A stretch of 6,206 nt of DNA from Deltaproteobacteria bacterium (GCA_016182705.1 JACPGA010000101.1:1-6206); one strand, 5' to 3'. Shown: positions 1-5,300, numbered from the stretch's first letter. Translations and numbers: made by a program. Notes: generated by a model from the letters alone, not told the origin.

Positions 1-1
1 C

Positions 2-640
2 GCTGGATATATCGCACTGGCAATGGCCTTCTGCATAGGGGCAGGCACCGCAGAAGCAACGCTCATCGGCGACGATGTCACAGTCATACACTACACTGCC
101 CCGGACGGCTCGCTCATACAAGTCGGCACATCCCCGCTGCCAACTACCGTAACCGCGGACGACTCGGATACTGTAATCGCCTATGGCAGCTATCCTTACG
201 GGTACAAGGTAAATGTCGGGGCTGACAACATCCTCGTGGATTACAATTATCTCTTCGATGCCTCCGGCACCTGGTGGGACACATATACTACGGTCGTGTT
301 TGACCCTTTTCCTAATGTGGTAACCAATCCGATTACCTTTAACGGGCTAAGGGTCTCGGACCTCAACGACAGTTCAGGAAATGCGCTTCAGGGCGTTACG
401 GTCGATACCAACATGGCGGGATGGAATACCTCCATGCTCTCGTTCGGCTCGGATTACGCGTATTTCGACTGGAAAGGGCTGTCCTTTGACACGGCCACCT
501 ATTTCAACGCCACGCTCGATTTCAGCCTCGCGACTTCCGGCGGCGGGTCGACTTCAGTACCTGAGCCGTCCACGCTCCTTCTCATCGGAAGTGGCCTGGC
601 TGGTTTCGTGACATGGAGAAAATTCGCGGTAAAGGGATAA
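2..640 (+). CDS. PEP-CTERM sorting domain protein, 5' end outside window
   Basis: The frame is open to the left edge. The residues before the first ATG at 23 (AGYIALA) continue smoothly into MAFCIGAGTAEA, which looks like the hydrophobic core and AxA-type cleavage site of a signal peptide, so the true start probably lies upstream. The C-terminus has the full tripartite PEP-CTERM signal: VPEPS (residues 179-183 counted from the ATG at 23), a hydrophobic helix LLLIGSGLAGFV, then a basic tail with WRK and K. In this family the tail is recognised by an exosortase (EpsH/XrtA type), and the protein is released to the surface or extracellular polysaccharide. The roughly 150-residue middle is rich in Thr, Asp, Tyr and Trp and looks beta-structured. 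I recognise no catalytic motif, and the substrate or role is unknown. No exosortase gene is in the window. The gene is followed directly by a strong terminator. Confidence 0.9.
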   Translation, partial: AGYIALAMAFCIGAGTAEATLIGDDVTVIHYTAPDGSLIQVGTSPLPTTVTADDSDTVIAYGSYPYGYKVNVGADNILVDYNYLFDASGTWWDTYTTVVFDPFPNVVTNPITFNGLRVSDLNDSSGNALQGVTVDTNMAGWNTSMLSFGSDYAYFDWKGLSFDTATYFNATLDFSLATSGGGSTSVPEPSTLLLIGSGLAGFVTWRKFAVKG

Positions 641-667
641 AACAAGGCTGCGAAATTCGAAGCTAAA

Positions 668-704
668 AAAAGGCCGGCCCTTTTCAGGGCCGGCCTTTTC
701 GTTT
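668..704. terminator. bidirectional intrinsic terminator between convergent genes
   Basis: A perfect 13-bp stem (668-680 pairs with 687-699, arms containing GGCCGGCCC) has a 6-nt loop. It is flanked by an A-run on the left and TTTTCGTTTT on the right, so it has a U-tract when transcribed from either side. It lies between the stop of the PEP-CTERM gene (640) and the stop of the minus-strand aminotransferase (734), and should end both transcripts. Confidence 0.92.
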
Positions 705-733
705 TCAGGGTGTCTCTAAAAATTAGAGCAATT

Positions 734-1930
734 TTACTTCAGCTCTTTTATTGCTTCGCCTATCCTCTTCACACCCTTAACGATATTATCCATCGAGGTC
801 GCGTAAGAGAGCCTTATGAACTGGTCGTCACCAAAGGGCTCGCCAGGCACGACCGCTATGCCTGCCTCATCGATAAGATATGTAGCCAGGTCGACCGAGC
901 CCTTTATGGTTCTGTCCTTGTACTTCCTGCCGAACAGTTTCGAGACATTGGGGAATACATAGAACGCTCCCTGTGGCTTCAGGCAGCTTATCCCGTCGAT
1001 TGCGTTGAGGCCGTCTACCATGACATTGCGCCGTTTGACGAACTCGGCGACCATCGTGTCTATCGCGTTCTGCGGGCCGCTTATGGCCTCAACTGCCGCC
1101 CACTGGCTGATGGATGTCGGGTTGGAGGTCGACTGGCTCTGGATGTTGGTCATGGCCTTTATGATATTCTTCGGCCCGGCAGCGTAGCCTATCCTCCAGC
1201 CTGTCATGGAATAGGTCTTTGATACGCCGTTCAATACGATAGTGGACTTTTTCGCTTCTTCTGAAAGGGAGGCGATGGAAGTCACCTTGAAGCCGTCGTA
1301 GGCGAGCCTCTCGTATATCTCGTCGGATATTATGAGGAGCCCGTTCTCAAGGGCTATCTCGGCAATCCTGACGAGTTCTTTTTCAGTGTAAGCCGCGCCT
1401 GTCGGGTTTGACGGGCTGTTTATGACGACCGCCTTGGTGTTAGGGCCTATGCTTGCCTTGAACGCTTCAGGCGACATCCTGAAGCCGTCGGATTCCTTCG
1501 TGTGCACTACCTTCGGGGTGCCGCCGCCGAGTGCGGCCATGACCGGGTATGAGACCCAGTACGGGGCCGGGATTATTACCTCGTCGCCGGGGTTCAATAC
1601 GGCCTGAAAAAGGTTGAAGATGGAGTGCTTGCCGCCGCACGAGACAAGTATCTCGTCGCGCGTGTACTCAAGTTTATTATCTTTCCTGAACTTGACGATT
1701 ATGGCGTCCTTGAGCTCGTTTATGCCGCCCACGGCCGTGTACTTTGTATGGCCTTCTTTTATGGCCCTGATGCCGGCCTCTTTTATATTTTCCGGCGTAT
1801 CGAAATCAGGCTCGCCCGCGCCAAAGCCTATTACGTCCCGGCCTTCGGCTTTCATCGCCCTGGCCTTCGCGGTAATCGCGAGCGTTACCGATTCTTCCAA
1901 TCCTGCAAGCCTGTCTGAAAGCTTGATCAT
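734..1930 (-). CDS. aspC: class I pyridoxal-phosphate aspartate aminotransferase
   Basis: This 398-residue protein is the usual length for a class I (1-beta type) aminotransferase that transfers an amino group between aspartate and 2-oxoglutarate in the cytoplasm. Visible residues are Trp125 in APYWVSYP (stacks on the cofactor), Asn175 in SNPTGA, Asp203 and Tyr206 in SDEIY, the PLP Schiff-base Lys238 in GVSKTYSMTGWRIGY, Arg246 (phosphate binding) and Arg373 in FIRLSYA (alpha-carboxylate binding). Lys101 in GGKHSIFNLFQ corresponds to the lysine that contacts the distal carboxylate in Thermus-type enzymes, which supports a dicarboxylic substrate. Several 1-beta enzymes also use prephenate, so a role in Tyr/Phe synthesis is possible but not decidable here. 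The start is ATG with a clear AAGGAG 7 nt upstream. It is the last gene of the yjbQ-rsmD-coaD block, 21 nt after coaD, and ends at the shared terminator. Confidence 0.95.
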   Translation of the reverse strand: MIKLSDRLAGLEESVTLAITAKARAMKAEGRDVIGFGAGEPDFDTPENIKEAGIRAIKEGHTKYTAVGGINELKDAIIVKFRKDNKLEYTRDEILVSCGGKHSIFNLFQAVLNPGDEVIIPAPYWVSYPVMAALGGGTPKVVHTKESDGFRMSPEAFKASIGPNTKAVVINSPSNPTGAAYTEKELVRIAEIALENGLLIISDEIYERLAYDGFKVTSIASLSEEAKKSTIVLNGVSKTYSMTGWRIGYAAGPKNIIKAMTNIQSQSTSNPTSISQWAAVEAISGPQNAIDTMVAEFVKRRNVMVDGLNAIDGISCLKPQGAFYVFPNVSKLFGRKYKDRTIKGSVDLATYLIDEAGIAVVPGEPFGDDQFIRLSYATSMDNIVKGVKRIGEAIKELK

Positions 1931-1937
1931 CCTGTTG

Positions 1938-1943
1938 CTCCTT
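1938..1943 (-). promoter_or_regulatory. Shine-Dalgarno site of the aminotransferase gene
   Basis: AAGGAG on the minus strand, 7 nt before the ATG, lies wholly within the 21-nt gap after the coaD stop. It supports the chosen start and cotranscription with coaD. Confidence 0.8.
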
Positions 1944-1951
1944 AAGGTTGA

Positions 1952-2449
1952 CTATTCCTTTGCCAATTGCCTGAACTTCTTTTCCAGTCTACGGGAGACG
2001 CCCGGCGTGACAAATGCGCTGACATCGCCGCCGAATTTTGCTATCTCTTTTATGAAGCGGGAGCTTACGGGCGCGTAATTATCCGAGGTCATCATGAAGA
2101 CCGTCTCTATGTCCGGGTCGAGCTTCCGGTTTATAAGTGCCATCTGAAACTCGTATTCGAAGTCAGACACCACGCGCAGGCCCCTCAATACTATCTTGGC
2201 CTTTTTCTTTCTCATGTAGTCCATGAGCAGGCAGTCAAAGCTCTCGACCCTCACTGTCTTGTACTTCTTGACCTCGGCCCGTATCATGTCGAGCCTCTCC
2301 TCAACATCGAAAAGAGGGGCCTTTGCAAGCCCCTCGGCCACGGCTACCACGAGGACGTCGAAGAGCTTTATGCCGCGCTCGATGACATCGAGATGGCCTT
2401 TTGTTATCGGATCAAATGTCCCAGGATATACGCCAATGTGCTTAGACAA
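1952..2449 (-). CDS. coaD: phosphopantetheine adenylyltransferase (TTG start)
   Basis: CoaD joins ATP and 4'-phosphopantetheine to make dephospho-CoA, the penultimate step of coenzyme A synthesis in the cytoplasm. The 165 residues match the usual bacterial length of about 160. The nucleotidyltransferase signature GTFDPITKGH is at 10-19 (Thr11, and the T-x-G-H His19). Lys43 in LAKAP, and Arg89 and Arg92 in LRGLR, match the substrate and ATP-binding residues of the E. coli enzyme. The late motif SSRFIKEIAKFGGD (129-142) corresponds to the ISSxxVKE region. The start codon is TTG at 2447-2449. No ATG occurs in frame between it and the upstream in-frame stop at 2495-2497, the N-terminus MSKHIGVYPGTFDP aligns with known CoaD starts, and an AAGGAG lies about 10 nt upstream. 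It sits 130 bp after rsmD, an order I recall from deltaproteobacteria. Confidence 0.96.
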   Translation of the reverse strand: MSKHIGVYPGTFDPITKGHLDVIERGIKLFDVLVVAVAEGLAKAPLFDVEERLDMIRAEVKKYKTVRVESFDCLLMDYMRKKKAKIVLRGLRVVSDFEYEFQMALINRKLDPDIETVFMMTSDNYAPVSSRFIKEIAKFGGDVSAFVTPGVSRRLEKKFRQLAKE

Positions 2450-2459
2450 ATTCAGTGCT

Positions 2460-2465
2460 CTCCTT
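2460..2465 (-). promoter_or_regulatory. Shine-Dalgarno site that supports the coaD TTG start
   Basis: AAGGAG (continuing AG) on the minus strand lies about 10 nt before the TTG at 2447-2449. The spacing is slightly long, but there is no ATG alternative in frame, so it decides the start. Confidence 0.65.
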
Positions 2466-2499
2466 GAAAATTGCTCTTTTTCCTGACCTCTGCGTCAGT

Positions 2500-2554
2500 G
2501 CGGAAATAAAAATGCTCACATATTATTCATATATGCTGCGCTTTTTATTTCCGC
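2500..2554. repeat. perfect 13-bp inverted repeat between rsmD and coaD
   Basis: GCGGAAATAAAAA at 2500-2512 is exactly complementary to TTTTTATTTCCGC at 2542-2554, with a 29-nt A+T-rich spacer. The spacer holds a smaller nested inverted repeat, CATAT (2519-2523) and ATATG (2531-2535). In RNA this would form a long stem-loop in the 130-bp rsmD-coaD gap. The outer stem ends in A/T runs, so it could act as a weak terminator or attenuator, an RNA processing site, or be the remnant of a small inverted-repeat element. No clear target-site duplication flanks it. Confidence 0.75.
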
Positions 2555-2579
2555 CCTTCCTTGACTTCAGAAAAAATAT

Positions 2580-3140
2580 CTAATTTTCAGAGACAACCTT
2601 ATTTTTAAGGAAGTAAACGACCGTATCGCCATACCTTCTCTCATCAAACAGCTCAAGGCTTTTCAAGTCCGCCTCAAGGGCCATCCTCTTTGTGGTCTCG
2701 GCCACTATTACACCCTCATCTGCAAGGATAGCGTCCCTGTCAATGGCCTCGAGCGCTTCACGCAGAAGGGTCGAGCTGTAAGGAGGGTCTATGATTATAA
2801 GGTCGAACTTTTCGCCTTTTCGGCTGAACTGTTTCAAAGAGGCCTGGACGCTGCTTTTGTATATCCTCGCCTCAGCTCCGCAGGACTCTAAATTTTTTCT
2901 GATGAGGGATATCGCCTCGACGCCGCTGTCAACGAATGTGGCTTCCTCAGCTCCCCGGCTCAATGCCTCCAGCCCCATCGCGCCCGTACCGGCAAAAAGG
3001 TCGAGCGCCCTTTTAAAGGGAAACTCCCTCGGGAGGATGTTGAATATGGACTCCCTTACCTTGTCGGAGGTGGGCCTTATGTCCATGCCCTTGGGGGATG
3101 TGAGCCTCTTGCCCTTGAACCTGCCGGATACTATCCTCAA
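2580..3140 (-). CDS. rsmD: 16S rRNA (guanine(966)-N(2))-methyltransferase (TTG start)
   Basis: RsmD uses S-adenosylmethionine to methylate N2 of G966 in 16S rRNA during 30S subunit assembly. The 186 residues fit the family. Visible features are the N-terminal RIVSGRFKGKRL and RPTSDKVRESIFNIL (22-36), the SAM-binding motif I LDLFAGTGAMGLEAL (46-60), Asp71 at the end of the second strand, the catalytic DPPY (118-121), and the C-terminal RRYGDTVVYF (168-177). The start is TTG at 3138-3140. Upstream there are only two codons before the in-frame TAA that ends yjbQ, so no ATG is possible and the family N-terminus begins right here. No good ribosome-binding site is visible, and the 6-nt gap to yjbQ in the same frame suggests translational coupling or re-initiation. 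Confidence 0.95.
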   Translation of the reverse strand: MRIVSGRFKGKRLTSPKGMDIRPTSDKVRESIFNILPREFPFKRALDLFAGTGAMGLEALSRGAEEATFVDSGVEAISLIRKNLESCGAEARIYKSSVQASLKQFSRKGEKFDLIIIDPPYSSTLLREALEAIDRDAILADEGVIVAETTKRMALEADLKSLELFDERRYGDTVVYFLKNKVVSEN

Positions 3141-3146
3141 TTGGCT

Positions 3147-3581
3147 TTAGCGCTCGCTTTTTTCGGAGACGCCGAAGACCTTGATGGAGATGAGGCGGCT
3201 TCTGGGGCCGTCGAACTCGGAGAAGTAAATGGCCTGCCACTGACCGAGCGCGAGCCTTCCCTTGGTGACCGGTATGGTCACGCTGTTGCCTACCAGCAGG
3301 CTCTTCAAGTGAGCGTCCGCGTTCCTTCCGTACTCGCCCTTGTTGTGCTTGTAGTTGGGGTTGTTCGGGACGATCTCCTTGAGGAAGTTGTGAAAGTCCT
3401 CCTCGAGGTCCTTGTCGGCGTTGTTCAGGTGCAAGCTCGCGGTCGTATGGCCGGTAAATACCAGCGCCTGTCCCTCATGGATGCCGCTTTCAAGCAGGAC
3501 GGCCTCCACCTGGTTCGTGATATTGACCTCCTCGGTCTTGGCACTCGATCTGATTCTGATAGCGCTGGTAAAGACCTTCAA
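3147..3581 (-). CDS. yjbQ: YjbQ/UPF0047 family protein (TTG start)
   Basis: This 144-residue protein has the UPF0047 signatures: FTGHTTASLHLNN (42-54, His45), the NYKHN segment (His79), GRNADAHLK (85-93, His91), GQWQAIYF (113-120) and SEFDGPRSR (121-129). Some family members have weak thiamine-phosphate synthase activity and can complement thiE mutants, but the physiological role is uncertain. The conserved histidines suggest a metal-binding site. The start is TTG at 3579-3581, preceded 5 nt upstream by AAGGGGG. I found no ATG in frame between it and the predicted promoter, and the N-terminus MKVFTSAIRI fits the family. It is the first gene of the yjbQ-rsmD-coaD-aspC block, directly downstream of a good promoter and a palindrome. 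Confidence 0.9.
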   Translation of the reverse strand: MKVFTSAIRIRSSAKTEEVNITNQVEAVLLESGIHEGQALVFTGHTTASLHLNNADKDLEEDFHNFLKEIVPNNPNYKHNKGEYGRNADAHLKSLLVGNSVTIPVTKGRLALGQWQAIYFSEFDGPRSRLISIKVFGVSEKSER

Positions 3582-3586
3582 TTTAG

Positions 3587-3593
3587 CCCCCTT
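3587..3593 (-). promoter_or_regulatory. Shine-Dalgarno site supporting the yjbQ TTG start
   Basis: AAGGGGG on the minus strand, 5 nt before TTG at 3579-3581. It is purine-rich and well placed, and fixes the unusual start codon. Confidence 0.6.
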
Positions 3594-3606
3594 TTGAGAG
3601 AATCTG

Positions 3607-3626
3607 GCCGCAGACGCGTCCGCGGC
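3607..3626. promoter_or_regulatory. 20-nt near-perfect palindrome at the predicted yjbQ transcription start (candidate operator)
   Basis: The two halves GCCGCAGACG and CGTCCGCGGC are complementary at 9 of 10 positions. The centre is GACGCGTC, and the single mismatched pair becomes a G-U wobble in the minus-strand RNA. It begins only 4 nt downstream of the -10 box at 3631-3636, so it spans the expected +1. It could be a repressor operator or a 5' hairpin in the leader RNA. The regulator is unknown. Confidence 0.55.
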
Positions 3627-3630
3627 GGAT

Positions 3631-3659
3631 ATTATACTAAGGTACGAAAAGAATTTCTA
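3631..3659 (-). promoter_or_regulatory. sigma70-like promoter of the yjbQ-rsmD-coaD-aspC block
   Basis: On the minus strand a perfect TATAAT lies at 3631-3636 and TAGAAA (4 of 6 matches to TTGACA) at 3654-3659, with a 17-nt spacer. Transcription should begin near 3624, giving a leader of about 40 nt before the yjbQ TTG. It sits in the 91-bp gap after the sirtuin stop. Confidence 0.65.
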
Positions 3660-3672
3660 CAGGAACTAACAG

Positions 3673-4389
3673 TTAAAGAAGAGTTGGCATAAGCTCGCCT
3701 GCCTTGCAGGGAAGCCTCAAATCAACTATTGATGAAAGGGGCGTGGCTTCCGGGTTTATCTCGGCCACGAAAGCGCCTGCATCCCTTGCCCTCAAGGCCA
3801 GAGAGGCTGCAGGCTGGACAACGCCTGAAGTACCCACTACGAGCATGACAGCGGCATTCGACGATGCCTCAAAAGCCCTGAAAAGCGCCTCTTCGGGAAG
3901 CGGCTCGCCGAACCAGACTACAGCGGGCCTCAAGAGCCCTCCGCAAGGGCACCTTGGCAGTATCTTTATCGGCACATCCCTGTTTTCGCTTGAATTTCCG
4001 CACTCTACGCACCGAACCGTCCAGATGGAGCCGTGGAGCTCTATCACCTTTTTGCTCCCTGCTACAGCGTGCAGCCCGTCGACATTCTGGGTTATGAGGG
4101 TGAACTCAAGGTATCTTTTCTCAAGCTCGGCAATGGCGTAGTGGGCTGGGTTCGGCTGTATCTTTGATATTATGGAGCGCCTCCAGTCGTACCATTCCCA
4201 GACAAGAAAAGGGTCTGCCTCGAAGGCACCGGGGGTTGCCAGCTCCTGCGGGTTATGGCTGCGCCAGAGGCCATCCGCGCCCCTGAAGGTCGGCACGCCG
4301 CTTTCAGCGGAGACACCAGCGCCTGTCAGGATGACAAGCGAACGCGCGGACCTGAGCCTGTTTTTGAGCTTTTCGATTTCAGTTTGCAT
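3673..4389 (-). CDS. cobB: Sir2-family NAD-dependent protein deacylase (CobB/SIRT5-like)
   Basis: Sirtuins remove acyl groups from lysine side chains, consuming NAD+ and releasing nicotinamide and O-acyl-ADP-ribose. This 238-residue protein has the full core: GAGVSAESGVPTFRG (23-37), TQNVDGLH (100-107), catalytic His119 in ELHGS, a zinc site C127-x2-C130 and C147-x-C149, GTSGVV (186-191) and EINPE (210-214). Tyr67 and Arg70 in WYDWRR form the Y..R motif that, in SIRT5 and E. coli CobB, binds succinyl or malonyl lysine, so desuccinylase or demalonylase activity is expected besides deacetylation. The ATG at 4387-4389 is immediately preceded by an in-frame TAA, so no earlier start exists. No Shine-Dalgarno sequence is visible. 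It follows the DUF2007-like gene by 62 nt and is probably cotranscribed with it. Confidence 0.95.
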   Translation of the reverse strand: MQTEIEKLKNRLRSARSLVILTGAGVSAESGVPTFRGADGLWRSHNPQELATPGAFEADPFLVWEWYDWRRSIISKIQPNPAHYAIAELEKRYLEFTLITQNVDGLHAVAGSKKVIELHGSIWTVRCVECGNSSENRDVPIKILPRCPCGGLLRPAVVWFGEPLPEEALFRAFEASSNAAVMLVVGTSGVVQPAASLALRARDAGAFVAEINPEATPLSSIVDLRLPCKAGELMPTLL

Positions 4390-4451
4390 TTATGATTAAG
4401 AGAAGTGATTTACGGATGAAAGAGGGCTTTGCCCCGAAGCTTTGACAGGAA

Positions 4452-4712
4452 TCAGACGCGGAACTTGCCTTCCTTGGAGATGACCCCGTTCCTTATGGCC
4501 TCGCTTATGAGCTTCCTTGCGTTCTCGAGTTTTTCTTCCTCGACGGCTATGCGCTTTTCAAGATATCCGCTCATGTCGGTAGTAAAGCGCTCCCGTCCGA
4601 GCGTCCTTATGGAGCAGGTGATGTTGAATCCTTCCATGAGGGTCTCTATCACGCTCGCGTCAAGGTCGTTGTAAATGGAGTACAAGTCTATGAAGTTTAT
4701 CCTGTTGGCCAT
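4452..4712 (-). CDS. small DUF2007-like protein
   Basis: The frame is open further upstream to 5144, but that extension is low-complexity translation of intergenic repeats. The real gene probably begins at the ATG 4710-4712, just behind a strong promoter. It encodes 86 residues. The first half (FIDLYSIYNDLDASVIETLMEGFNI) and the later VEEEKLENARKLISEA look like DUF2007 (putative signal-transducing protein) domains, which have a beta-alpha-beta fold resembling PII/ACT-like modules; this is recognised by eye only. The C-terminal third is a charged helix. There is no signal peptide or membrane segment, so it is cytoplasmic. A weak AGGG lies 5 nt before the ATG. It shares a transcript with the downstream sirtuin; a functional link is possible but not shown. 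Confidence 0.72.
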   Translation of the reverse strand: MANRINFIDLYSIYNDLDASVIETLMEGFNITCSIRTLGRERFTTDMSGYLEKRIAVEEEKLENARKLISEAIRNGVISKEGKFRV

Positions 4713-4722
4713 AATAGCCCTA

Positions 4723-4751
4723 AGTATATAGAATTTCCAAGGAAAAGTCAA
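4723..4751 (-). promoter_or_regulatory. strong sigma70-like promoter for the DUF2007-cobB unit
   Basis: On the minus strand TTGACT (4746-4751, 5 of 6) and TATACT (4723-4728, 5 of 6) are separated by exactly 17 nt. Expected initiation near 4716 would leave only about 4 nt before the ATG at 4712, an almost leaderless message. Confidence 0.72.
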
Positions 4752-4919
4752 ACAATGGCCCATACGGAAGCAGACTGGAATGTATGTTTTGTTAATACCT
4801 GCCACGGAAAACAGTATCAATGTGCGTTGGTTCAGGAGGATGAATGCTGTGGGATTAATACTGGTTAAAGTTCCCCGCCGTGACCGTGAACTCAATAGCA
4901 TAAGCTGCCGCACTTCAAA

Positions 4920-4957
4920 TTCCCCCTTTTCTAAAGGGGGACTGAGGGGGATTATTA
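4920..4957 (+). repeat. 38-nt intergenic repeat, copy 1 (hairpin CCCCCTTT/AAAGGGGG)
   Basis: This is identical over 38 nt to 5788-5825, in the same orientation. It contains an 8-bp perfect stem (4922-4929 with 4933-4940, loop TCT) followed by ACTGA and a second GGGGG that could pair with the same C-run. Similar C5T3-A3G5 elements are, to my knowledge, widespread intergenic palindromes in several bacterial phyla. Confidence 0.9.
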
Positions 4958-4971
4958 TCTTTAAACAGGTA

Positions 4972-4990
4972 GGGTGGGCTGCGCCCACCC
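4972..4990. repeat. short palindrome GGGTGGGC-TGC-GCCCACCC
   Basis: Perfect 8-bp stem with a 3-nt loop, 14 nt after the 38-nt repeat. The motif resembles common REP-like intergenic palindromes. There is only one copy in the window. Confidence 0.75.
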
Positions 4991-5036
4991 TCAGCTCTTT
5001 ACCAAAGGGCTTTTTACGCGCTGCCGCGCTTTTTCT

Positions 5037-5171
5037 GTTTACCCGGCTCTCCCTGGCCGCCTCCTGCCTCCGAGCAGGCCCGCTTACCTTCCCCACCCCC
5101 TTCGGGGGCATCCCTACCGCCCCGCCTGCTCGCCCCTCCCCCAACCTTATGCTTCGCTACGCCGGGTAAAC
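5037..5171. repeat. 135-nt composite element bounded by an 11-bp perfect inverted repeat
   Basis: GTTTACCCGGC (5037-5047) is exactly complementary to GCCGGGTAAAC (5161-5171). Nested inside are a 9-bp inverted repeat (5071-5079 with 5124-5132), a CCTGC/GCAGG hairpin (5063-5067 with 5074-5078) and CCCCC-TTC-GGGGG (5096-5108). The layered symmetry suggests one folded repeat unit rather than chance, though whether it recurs in the genome cannot be seen here. Confidence 0.7.
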
Positions 5172-5207
5172 CGTGCCTGGTTAAAGACAAGACGAAACAT
5201 TGCCCCA

Positions 5208-5232
5208 GCCCTCTCCCCTTGGGGGAGAGGGC
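5208..5232. repeat. palindromic repeat GCCCTCTCCCC-TTG-GGGGAGAGGGC
   Basis: Perfect 11-bp stem with a 3-nt loop. It matches a common CCCTCTCCCC...GGGGAGAGGG intergenic palindrome known from many proteobacteria. It lies 22 nt upstream of the -35 box of the next gene and lacks a U-tract, so it is not a classic terminator. Confidence 0.85.
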
Positions 5233-5254
5233 GTGCAGTTTTTCCCTTACTTCC

Positions 5255-5284
5255 TTGACTTTTCGCCTTTGTGCCTGCAATAAT
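5255..5284 (+). promoter_or_regulatory. sigma70-like promoter of the small exported-protein gene
   Basis: TTGACT (5255-5260, 5 of 6) and AATAAT (5279-5284, 5 of 6) are separated by 18 nt. Expected start near 5291, giving a leader of about 15-24 nt that contains the GGAGG ribosome-binding site. Confidence 0.6.
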
Positions 5285-5300
5285 TAATCAACTTACTCTC

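Larger units (their letters stand above)
4752..5254. other. gene-free, repeat-rich intergenic region
   Basis: About 500 bp between two divergent promoters. Positions 4752-4919 show no recognisable gene or repeat. From 4920 onward the DNA is mostly hairpin-forming repeats of different sequence (4920-4957, 4972-4990, 5037-5171, 5208-5232, listed separately). Open frames exist on both strands but translate to Pro/Arg/Ser-rich low-complexity sequence running through the repeats, so I do not call them. Confidence 0.7.

Noticed and set aside
710..1222. 170-codon + strand open frame antisense to the aminotransferase
   Set aside because: It lies wholly opposite a well-supported enzyme gene, its start overlaps the terminator tail, and the translation resembles no protein family.
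1614..2486. Several + strand open frames opposite coaD and the aminotransferase N-terminus
   Set aside because: They are shadows of conserved minus-strand genes, with no ribosome-binding site or recognisable domain.
2484..2497. TGAC/GTCA short inverted repeat upstream of coaD as an operator
   Set aside because: Four-base arms are expected by chance, and no promoter is clear next to it.
3141..3692. 183-codon + strand open frame opposite yjbQ
   Set aside because: The minus-strand UPF0047 motifs are unmistakable; this frame is only the antisense of them.
4424..4434. Short GGGC-TTT-GCCC hairpin between the DUF2007-like gene and the sirtuin as a terminator
   Set aside because: The stem is only 4 bp with a poor U-tract, too weak to call.
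4713..5144. N-terminal extension of the DUF2007-like frame to a 230-residue protein
   Set aside because: The extra 144 residues translate the promoter and the intergenic repeats, with low-complexity composition. The promoter at 4723-4751 would lie inside the gene.
4780..5169. 129-codon + strand open frame, with AGGAGG just before an internal ATG at 4840
   Set aside because: The frame runs through three palindromic repeats and becomes Pro/Arg-rich. The AGGAGG directly abuts the ATG, and no domain is recognisable. A decayed gene start cannot be excluded, but nothing supports it.
4974..5280. Overlapping open frames on both strands across the composite repeat
   Set aside because: Biased G+C-rich repeats often stay open in several frames; there is no ribosome-binding site and no protein similarity that I can see.
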